Shown piece by piece: positions 1 through 5,342 of a DNA stretch of 6,390 bases. The stretch is taken from the NCBI GenBank assembly GCA_905236195.1, contig CAJOOX010000085.1, positions 1-6,390 on the forward strand. The letters run 5' to 3'. The DNA comes from an uncultured Bacteroidales bacterium. GTDB taxonomy: Bacteria; Bacteroidota; Bacteroidia; Bacteroidales; UBA3663. Both the position numbers and the translations under genes were made by a program. Under the pieces are notes generated by a model. It was not told the DNA's origin and searched no databases. It saw nothing but the letters and a program-made list of their open reading frames with translations. Each line of letters starts with the position of its first letter. The first letter of the stretch is position 1.

Positions 1-1163
1 ACCGACTTGTAGGTGCCGTGACTCACGATGATCAGGTAGTCGTCGGAGGAACGCATACAGTTGGTCACCGTACCCTCGAAGATGGCACACGCGTTGGCAT
101 TCGGTGTAACCGAGAGCACCATGCAGGTCAGGCCCAGCGACGCATTGTAACGCTGCACGATGGCGTAGTGGGAATCCACGGGATAGGGCATCTTTCCCTT
201 GTTCTGGATGAAAGTGCCCGTCAGGTTGGCATCCCTGGGGGAATAGACCGTCTGAGTGGGGTCCGACGTTGCGGACTTTTTATCTGACTTCTTACCCTGT
301 TTGCCGCTCTGTTTTTGGGCTGCGAGTTCTGCCTGGCGTTTGCGCTCTTCCTCCTTGCGGATTTCTTCCTCAATGAGACGTGCGATTTGCGCCTGTACCT
401 CGGCCTGTTTCTTACGGTCCTGTTCGAGGGCCTTCTGCAACTCTTTGTTTTTCTTCTTCAGGGCATCGACGCTGCGATTCTGTTTGTCCTGTTCGGCTTC
501 CAGTTTGTTTTTCTCGTCGGTCACCGAAGCCATCAGTTTCATCCGCTGTTGGCGGGTCTTCTCCAGCGCTTCCCTGGTTTGTATTGTTTTCAGGCGTTCG
601 GTATTCAGTTCCAGCGCCTGCTGTTTCCGCCATTGGCTGTACTGTCTGAGATACTGCGCCCTGCGGAATGCTTCCATCATACCGTCAGCCGAGAGGATGA
701 ACATCAGTTCGTCATATCCGCTTCGCCAGCGGTAGAGGTGTTTGATGGCCTGGTCGTATTTCTTCTGTTTGCCCCGGAAACCCTGATGCAGCATGATGAT
801 GGTTCGCTGCAGCGAATCCTCTTCCTCGCGAATCGCTTCCACTTCCTGCTGCATGGACACCACCAGCGCTCTGCGTTTCCCGATTTCCTGTTCCCTGAGC
901 TGGATGTCGCGGCTTTGCGAACGCACATCCTTGTCGTTGTTCGAAATCATACGCTGTGTGGCCTCAATCTGCTTCTGCAGGTCTTTCTGCTGTTTTTCGT
1001 ATTCCGCCCGCGTCGTCTTTTTACTGCGCTTGCCGGCTGTCTTTTTCTTCTGCGTTGTCTGTGTCGTCCTGGCTTTGCCCTTTTGGGACAGAGCGGTAGC
1101 GGGAACTGACCACAACATCAGTCCCGTCATCACAACAGCCGTCATTCGCAGAAGTGTTCGCAT
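1..1163 (-). CDS. EnvC-like murein hydrolase activator (coiled coil plus degenerate LytM/M23 domain), partial
   Basis: The first 387 codons are visible; the 3' end lies beyond the left edge. The start at 1163 is followed by a Sec signal peptide (MRTLLRMTAV..., hydrophobic to about residue 24, cleavage probably after the ATA at 22-24). Next come a basic Lys/Thr/Gln linker (28-52), a long Glu/Lys/Gln/Arg-rich coiled coil (about 53-285) and a low-complexity Lys/Ser/Gln linker (285-300). A LytM/M23 domain begins near GKMPYPVD (323-330) and includes FEGTV (362-366) and SHGTYKS (381-387). This is the EnvC architecture, in which the coiled coil engages the division machinery and the LytM domain switches on amidases in the periplasm. 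The segment that holds the first zinc ligands (HxxxD) in active M23 enzymes reads LGLTCMVLSV here, with no His or Asp, so it is probably an activator and not an enzyme. It starts 12 bp after the lipoprotein gene and is probably last or near-last in the dut operon. Confidence 0.9.
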   Translation of the reverse strand, partial: MRTLLRMTAVVMTGLMLWSVPATALSQKGKARTTQTTQKKKTAGKRSKKTTRAEYEKQQKDLQKQIEATQRMISNNDKDVRSQSRDIQLREQEIGKRRALVVSMQQEVEAIREEEDSLQRTIIMLHQGFRGKQKKYDQAIKHLYRWRSGYDELMFILSADGMMEAFRRAQYLRQYSQWRKQQALELNTERLKTIQTREALEKTRQQRMKLMASVTDEKNKLEAEQDKQNRSVDALKKKNKELQKALEQDRKKQAEVQAQIARLIEEEIRKEEERKRQAELAAQKQSGKQGKKSDKKSATSDPTQTVYSPRDANLTGTFIQNKGKMPYPVDSHYAIVQRYNASLGLTCMVLSVTPNANACAIFEGTVTNCMRSSDDYLIIVSHGTYKS

Positions 1164-1175
1164 AAGGGGGCTTCT

Positions 1176-2000
1176 TTACGGTTTAATGTTTTTCACCTTT
1201 TCCAACAGTTCAAACGGATCCATCGCCTTGAACTTCTCCGACGGTTCGAAGCGGGGCCAAGGCTGGGCGTCGATATTGGGCTGGTTATAACTGAAATCCA
1301 CCTCATACGACGACGAGGAGGTCTTCACCGACAGATGGCTCTTGGCCGGAGAACAGCCTACGCCCACGTTGTACCATTCGGTGTAGTTCCACACCACATC
1401 GACTTGCTTGTCGGGTATAACCAGGTGAGTCTGCTGTACCTGTCCCTTTTCATTGATCCGGTACGACAGGTTGTATTTCTCTTCGCTGCGTACTCCCTCG
1501 ATGGAACCGTCGTCGTTCTTGGTCCATACGAATTTGCTGAAATCCTTCACCTGGCATTCGCCCTGTTTGGGCAGACACATGCGGCCCATGAAAACGCACT
1601 GTAGGGTACGCACATCGATACCGTTGTCTGTGAAAAAGGCAAAATCGCTGATAGCCTGGCGTGTGTAGAGTTTGTCCATCTTGTCCACCAGGGTCACCGA
1701 GTCCTTGTCCACCTCCAGGCGTCCCACTTCAAATCCCAGCAGCGGGGCATTGATCTGGAGTTTGAAGGTTTCTTTCTCTTCCATGTTCATTCGCATGGGA
1801 AGTCCGGTCTTGCCCTGAAGCGACACCTTGCCTTTCAACTGCAGACAGTCGTAATTGAAAGCATTCTGCACACAGGCGCCATACTGTTCCTGGATGGCAC
1901 GACGCGACACATTGTTGTCCAGTGCAGCCCGCTGGCTTCCGCAACTTGTCATGACCAGTATCATCAGGGCCGAGAGTGTGAGACTTACGATTTTCTTCAT
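1176..2000 (-). CDS. DUF4292 family lipoprotein (LolB-like)
   Basis: 274 residues. The N-terminus MKKIVSLTLSALMILVMTSC is a lipoprotein signal peptide with its lipobox ending at Cys20. The residues after it (GSQRAAL) lack the acidic run that serves as the surface-export signal in Bacteroidota lipoproteins, so the mature protein probably faces the periplasm. The body has the DUF4292 pattern: a conserved start (LKGKVSLQG, about 55-63), amphipathic beta segments (LQINAPLLGFEVGRLEV), a central TRQAISDFAFF segment and a C-terminal beta-rich part ending in PFELLEKVKNIKP. Members are thought to share the half-barrel fold of LolA/LolB lipoprotein carriers; for this protein that is inference from family resemblance. 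It lies 34 bp after the TPR gene and 12 bp before the EnvC-like gene, in the same frame as the latter but separated from it by a TAA stop. The assignment to DUF4292 is confident; the function is not established. Confidence 0.85.
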   Translation of the reverse strand: MKKIVSLTLSALMILVMTSCGSQRAALDNNVSRRAIQEQYGACVQNAFNYDCLQLKGKVSLQGKTGLPMRMNMEEKETFKLQINAPLLGFEVGRLEVDKDSVTLVDKMDKLYTRQAISDFAFFTDNGIDVRTLQCVFMGRMCLPKQGECQVKDFSKFVWTKNDDGSIEGVRSEEKYNLSYRINEKGQVQQTHLVIPDKQVDVVWNYTEWYNVGVGCSPAKSHLSVKTSSSSYEVDFSYNQPNIDAQPWPRFEPSEKFKAMDPFELLEKVKNIKP

Positions 2001-2034
2001 TTTCTGTACTTTTGATTTTTTGTTTATATCGGGA

Positions 2035-3870
2035 TTAAAGCCAGTCGGGCTGGGTCTCGATATATTTTTCTGTATCTATTTTCTGTTTCAGGATTTCCGG
2101 ATTCTCCACTCCGTCCATCTTGGATGCCTTGAGCCAGTAGCCGAGGGCTTTCTCCACCTCGCCCTGCATCATCAGGATATCCCCGTAGTGTTCCCAAAGG
2201 GTCGCACTGGGGTCGTTCTCCGACTTCTTCAGCGCCATATCCTGATAGAACTTGGCCAGCATGTAGTTGCCCTGTTGGAAATAAATCCAGGCGTAGGTGT
2301 CCAGATAGGTCGGCGAGTCGGGATTCTCCTTCACCACCTTGGCGGCCATTGCCTCGGCTTTGTTCAGGTCGCGTTTCTCCAACGACAGGAAATAGGCGTA
2401 GTTATTGAGCACAAGGATGTTCTTTGGATTGTACTTCAGTGCCTCGTCGTAACTTTCATAGGTTTTCTTCATCCAGTAGGTGGCATTCTTCTTGTCTTCA
2501 ATGGCCAGCTGATGATAGGCATCGCCTATCGACCCCAGATACGTTGACTTGCGGTTCACTTCCTCGGGTTTCAGGTGGTCCACCACCATCCGGAAATTTT
2601 CGATGGCCTCCAGATAATTGTCCTGATCCATTGCCAGATAGGCTCTGAACATCCAGGGAACATACGAGTCGGGAATGTTTTGCGTGGCCTCTTCACAGTA
2701 TTTCACCACGTTTGCCGTATCACCCGCGATGAAGGCGCTCTGCAGCAGGCGCGTCCAATAGTCCTCCTCGGTCGGTTTCAGATCCACCGCGAACCGCATC
2801 TGCTGTACGGCCTGGGCCTCCTGATGGATGGCGCTCAGGTAGTCGCTGTGGAGCACATAGATTTCGGGTTCGGTGGGGTGCATCGTCGCCACCTTCTCAA
2901 ACAGTTCCTCTACGCCGGCTATCTGGATGTCGGTGGTATCTTTGGCTTTCCGTTTTTCCTCGGCGACTTTGCGCAGCGACGATTTCAGGTATTCCGTCAG
3001 GATATCTATCTTCGTACGCACGTCCAGATTCGGATTCACCAGTGCGGCTTCCACCAGGGTGTCGGCTGCCGTCTGGTTGCCCGTCACACTGTAATAGTTC
3101 GACAGGGCGACCCACAGATACGCGTTGTCGGGTTCTATTTTGGCGGCTTCGTCATAGGTTGCCTTCGCTTCCGCAATCATTCCGTTCGACATCTGCATGT
3201 CGCCTTTGTTGATGCGGTAGGTTATATCGTACGGATAGCGCTCAATGAGACGGTCATAGCCCTCAAACGCTTCCGCAGTCTTGCCCTGCTGCTTCAGGAT
3301 GTAGAAGCGCTGCACGGTCAGCTGGGGATTCACGCCGTCCATCTCCTCGATTTTATCAAGTGCCGCAACACATTCCGTCAGACTGTCGATTCTCAGGTAA
3401 CTCTGGGCCAGATCATACCACGGTTCACTCTTTTGGGGATAGAGACGGGCCACACGCTTATAGACCTCGATGGCGGCACTGTCCTGTTTCGAATTGGCAT
3501 AGATGAGACCCAGTTGGCGGTTGTACCAGTAATTGGCAGTATCCCGGGCAACGGCCCTTTCGGCATAGCGCTGTGCTCTTTCCATGTCTTTCACCGCATA
3601 GTAATAGACACTGATCTGGTTCAGCACAGGCCCCGATAACGAATCGATTTCGAGAGCCCGCTGATAGAGCGCCCACGCCTGGTCGATATCTCCCCGCTGG
3701 TGGAGGGTAGCGGCACGGAAGAAGACACGGTCGAAGCGGGCCTGCTCTCCGGGGGCAAGTCGCGCTGCCGTTTCCTCTCTGTCGGTCTTCTTGCGTTTGG
3801 CCTCTGCCGGTGTGACGATAACGCACATCCACAACAGCAGCATGAGCCATATGATACCGCGTTTTTTCAT
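2035..3870 (-). CDS. Secreted tetratricopeptide-repeat protein
   Basis: 611 residues from the Met at 3870. An upstream in-frame Met at 3906 would add 12 residues and overlap dut by 23 bp. The 3870 start is preferred because it puts a proper signal peptide at the very N-terminus (MKKRGIIWLMLLLWMCVIVT, cleavage near AEA at 22-24) and leaves a 13-bp gap after dut. A basic, charged linker follows. TPR helices then run through nearly the whole protein; the clearest repeats are at about 48-80, 82-148, 217-250, 404-432 and 484-585. The last block (LNNYAYFLSLEKRDLNKAE, then YLDTYAWIYFQQGNYMLAK, then WEHYGDILMMQGEVEKALGYW) is the most conserved type, common to many bacterial TPR proteins. No enzymatic domain is visible, so it is probably a periplasmic protein-protein scaffold. 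Its position before a LolB-like lipoprotein and an EnvC-like protein suggests an envelope role, but partners are unknown. Confidence 0.88.
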   Translation of the reverse strand: MKKRGIIWLMLLLWMCVIVTPAEAKRKKTDREETAARLAPGEQARFDRVFFRAATLHQRGDIDQAWALYQRALEIDSLSGPVLNQISVYYYAVKDMERAQRYAERAVARDTANYWYNRQLGLIYANSKQDSAAIEVYKRVARLYPQKSEPWYDLAQSYLRIDSLTECVAALDKIEEMDGVNPQLTVQRFYILKQQGKTAEAFEGYDRLIERYPYDITYRINKGDMQMSNGMIAEAKATYDEAAKIEPDNAYLWVALSNYYSVTGNQTAADTLVEAALVNPNLDVRTKIDILTEYLKSSLRKVAEEKRKAKDTTDIQIAGVEELFEKVATMHPTEPEIYVLHSDYLSAIHQEAQAVQQMRFAVDLKPTEEDYWTRLLQSAFIAGDTANVVKYCEEATQNIPDSYVPWMFRAYLAMDQDNYLEAIENFRMVVDHLKPEEVNRKSTYLGSIGDAYHQLAIEDKKNATYWMKKTYESYDEALKYNPKNILVLNNYAYFLSLEKRDLNKAEAMAAKVVKENPDSPTYLDTYAWIYFQQGNYMLAKFYQDMALKKSENDPSATLWEHYGDILMMQGEVEKALGYWLKASKMDGVENPEILKQKIDTEKYIETQPDWL

Positions 3871-3883
3871 CTCGTCGCCTGCG

Positions 3884-4321
3884 TTATTTTTTACCGGTAT
3901 GGCCATAGCCGCCCGCTCCGCGTTCTGTGTCGCTCAAAACCTCCACGGGGGCCCAGTCCACCTGTTCGTGACGGGCTACGACCATCTGGGCTACGCGTTC
4001 GCCGTCCTCTATGGCAAAAGGTTCGTTGCTCAGGTTGATCAGACATACACACACCTCGCCCCGGTAGTCGGCATCCACGGTTCCGGGCGTATTCAGCACC
4101 GTGATACCGTGTTTAAGCGCCAGACCGCTGCGGGGCCGCACCTGGGCCTCATAGCCCACAGGAAGTTCGATGAACAGTCCCGTCGGGATAAGACGTCTTT
4201 CAAGCGGCGCCAGTGTGATGGTCTCTGTTATATTGGCTCTCAGGTCCAGTCCTGCCGATGCCGGTGTAGCATAGGCAGGAAGCGGATGTTTCGATTTGTT
4301 GATAACTTTTACCTGTAACAT
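3884..4321 (-). CDS. dut: dUTP diphosphatase (dUTPase)
   Basis: 145 residues, the usual length of a trimeric dUTPase. The enzyme hydrolyses dUTP to dUMP and pyrophosphate in the cytoplasm, keeping uracil out of DNA and feeding dTMP synthesis. All five family motifs are present in order: ASAGLDLRA at 21-29 (Asp26), RPRSGLALKHG at 62-72 (the RSG that contacts phosphates), NTPGTVDADYRGEV at 77-90 (catalytic Asp83 and the Tyr86 that excludes ribose), PFAIEDGERVAQMVV at 101-115, and the C-terminal arm RGAGGYGHTG at 134-143. The arm has Tyr139 where the textbook motif has Phe; this keeps an aromatic ring for stacking on the uracil. It is the first gene of the tight minus-strand cluster, 13 bp before the TPR gene. 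The upstream gap contains repeats and only a one-mismatch -7-like sequence close to the ATG, so its promoter is uncertain. Confidence 0.97.
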   Translation of the reverse strand: MLQVKVINKSKHPLPAYATPASAGLDLRANITETITLAPLERRLIPTGLFIELPVGYEAQVRPRSGLALKHGITVLNTPGTVDADYRGEVCVCLINLSNEPFAIEDGERVAQMVVARHEQVDWAPVEVLSDTERGAGGYGHTGKK

Positions 4322-4350
4322 ATTTCAACTTTAAACTCTTAAATTGTCTC

Positions 4351-4378
4351 TAAACTCTAAACTCTAAACTCTAAACTC
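4351..4378. repeat. Heptanucleotide tandem repeat, four perfect copies
   Basis: Four consecutive perfect copies of TAAACTC (GAGTTTA on the minus strand, the coding sense of the neighbouring genes). A fifth isolated copy lies at 4332-4338, and a degenerate AT-rich stretch between it and the array suggests an older, longer array. The array sits about 30-57 bp upstream of the dut start codon, inside the presumed leader or promoter of dut. Copy number is likely to vary by slippage, which would alter the distance between any upstream promoter element and dut. Any function is inference. Confidence 0.9.
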
Positions 4379-4390
4379 TCAACATTTCTC

Positions 4391-4428
4391 TCCCCTCGCC
4401 TTTTGGAGAGGGGCAATGGGGTGAGGCC
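4391..4428. repeat. Palindromic intergenic element (REP-like hairpin)
   Basis: This begins directly after the stop codon of the radical SAM gene. On the plus strand the arm 4392-4400 pairs with 4405-4413 (eight of nine pairs, mismatch at 4398/4407) around a four-base TTTT loop. A C/G-rich tail to 4428 reads GGCCTCACCCCATTG on the minus strand. I recall this GGCCTCnCCCC...CCCCTCTCC...GGAGAGGGG layout as a dispersed intergenic element in Bacteroidales. It could protect or end the radical SAM mRNA, but the minus-strand transcript continues GAGAGAAATG after the stem with no U-run, so it is not a standard intrinsic terminator. Confidence 0.7.
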
Positions 4429-5205
4429 TTAAACCACCTGCACCTCGAACCCCTCGGCGATGAGCGGAGCTGCAATGGCGTCAAGCTCTTCGCGGGGCAC
4501 TTTGGTCAGGTTTTTCTCGGGTGTCGGACGGTCGAGCGAATAGACCTGTATCTCATGCGGACGGATTTCGCGCATCAGGTCGCGCCAGGCCTCCACCTCC
4601 CCGGGCGTGGTGTTATCCACCCGGTGACCGTTGTGTTCCCCCCTCAGGAACATGCTCTGCACGATGAGGCGTCCCTTGAAGGCCTTCATACCGTCCACCA
4701 CTGCCCTCACGTTATAACGGCTGTCGGCCGGCTGGTCGATGTTGCGGACAGTCTCGTCGAAGGCTCCGTCAATCTTCAGTATGTTGTTGTCGATTTTCAG
4801 GAGGGCAGCATGTACCGCCGGGTCGTTCATCCGCGTCGCATTGCTCAGCACCGACACCTTGACATTCGGATAATACAGGTCCCGGAGACGGATCGTCTCG
4901 TCCACCACCCACGGGAACTCGGGATGCAGGGTGGGTTCGCCATTGCCGGCAAAGGTTATCACATCCAACTTCTCGCCGCCTGCCTGCATGGCCTGCAGCT
5001 TCTGTTCCAGTGCGGCAACGATGGCCTTCGCATCTGGAAAATGCGAACGCCGGTGGTCCTCGTTGTAGCCGCATTCACAGTAAATGCAGTTGAACGAACA
5101 TACCTTGCCGTCGGCCGGCAGCAGGTTCACGCCCAGCGAGATACCCAGACGGCGGCTGTGCAGCGGTCCGAGAATGTTGGTATTGAATATATCGGGTCTG
5201 TTCAT
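4429..5205 (-). CDS. Radical SAM protein, COG0731-like
   Basis: 258 residues. The radical SAM signature CSFNCIYC gives Cys36, Cys40 and Cys43 for the [4Fe-4S] cluster that cleaves S-adenosylmethionine. It is followed by the glycine-rich SAM-contact motif TFAGNGEPTLHP (84-95), SVLSNAT (118-124), LKIDGA (143-148) and, near the C-terminus, VYSLDRPTPE (221-230). This layout fits the COG0731 group, often labelled as related to the tRNA wyosine enzyme TYW1/Taw1. The only other cysteine is Cys45, so the protein lacks the extra cysteines with which TYW1 holds its second cluster, and true wyosine synthesis is unlikely. The start at 5205 places the conserved HSRRLGISLGVNLLP segment (16-30) at the expected distance from the N-terminus, 21 bp after a perfect -7 element. 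It is divergent from hflX and separated from dut by the repeat region. The substrate is unknown. Confidence 0.88.
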   Translation of the reverse strand: MNRPDIFNTNILGPLHSRRLGISLGVNLLPADGKVCSFNCIYCECGYNEDHRRSHFPDAKAIVAALEQKLQAMQAGGEKLDVITFAGNGEPTLHPEFPWVVDETIRLRDLYYPNVKVSVLSNATRMNDPAVHAALLKIDNNILKIDGAFDETVRNIDQPADSRYNVRAVVDGMKAFKGRLIVQSMFLRGEHNGHRVDNTTPGEVEAWRDLMREIRPHEIQVYSLDRPTPEKNLTKVPREELDAIAAPLIAEGFEVQVV

Positions 5206-5226
5206 TTCTTACTTAAAAATATCGCG

Positions 5227-5261
5227 CAAATATAACGAATTTATTTGGGATAGACAACAAA
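5227..5261 (-). promoter_or_regulatory. Bacteroidota-type promoter for the radical SAM gene
   Basis: On the minus strand TATATTTG (5234-5227) matches the phylum-specific -7 consensus TAnnTTTG exactly. A TTTG at 5261-5258 is a candidate -33 element with a 23-bp spacer, slightly longer than typical. Transcription would start a few bases downstream, leaving an AT-rich leader of roughly 15-18 bases before the ATG at 5205 with no clear Shine-Dalgarno sequence, as is common in this phylum. Confidence 0.7.
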
Positions 5262-5300
5262 ATGCCCGAAAATTTATGTGTTTTTTGCTTTTTAAGGCCG

Positions 5301-5337
5301 TTTGTGTCGAAAATATCCCGTTTTTTTCCTATTTTTG
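5301..5337 (+). promoter_or_regulatory. Bacteroidota-type promoter for hflX, nearly leaderless
   Basis: TATTTTTG at 5330-5337 matches the -7 consensus TAnnTTTG exactly and ends only five bases before the hflX ATG at 5343. The best -33 candidate is TTTG at 5301-5304; its 25-bp spacer is long, so this half is weak. If the -7 element is used, transcription starts within a few bases of the ATG and no ribosome binding site is possible. Confidence 0.6.
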
Positions 5338-5342
5338 CACCC

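Noticed and set aside
315..1109. 264-codon Leu/Phe-rich plus-strand frame that resembles a membrane protein
   Set aside because: The hydrophobicity comes from reading Lys/Glu/Gln-rich coiled-coil codons of the EnvC-like gene backwards. It is fully antisense to that gene.
2575..3639. 354-codon open reading frame on the plus strand
   Set aside because: It lies wholly antisense to the TPR gene, has no recognisable domain and is His/Val/Leu-rich in the manner of a reversed coding strand. The minus-strand reading has a signal peptide and clear TPR motifs.
3871..3906. Longer start for the TPR gene at 3906, overlapping dut
   Set aside because: It would place 12 polar residues before the signal peptide. 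The Met at 3870 gives a standard signal peptide and the spacing seen elsewhere in the cluster.
3884..4321. dUTPase Tyr139 in place of the usual Phe in motif 5 as a functional anomaly
   Set aside because: The change keeps an aromatic residue for base stacking and all other motifs are intact, so the enzyme is expected to be normal.
4326..4333. Promoter -7 element for dut (TAAAGTTG on the minus strand)
   Set aside because: It has one mismatch to TAnnTTTG, and no -33 element is evident because the upstream sequence is the heptamer array. It is too weak to list as a feature.
4392..4413. Intrinsic terminator for the radical SAM gene
   Set aside because: The stem is plausible but the minus-strand transcript after it is GAGAGAAATG with no U-run, so it is reported as a palindromic repeat.
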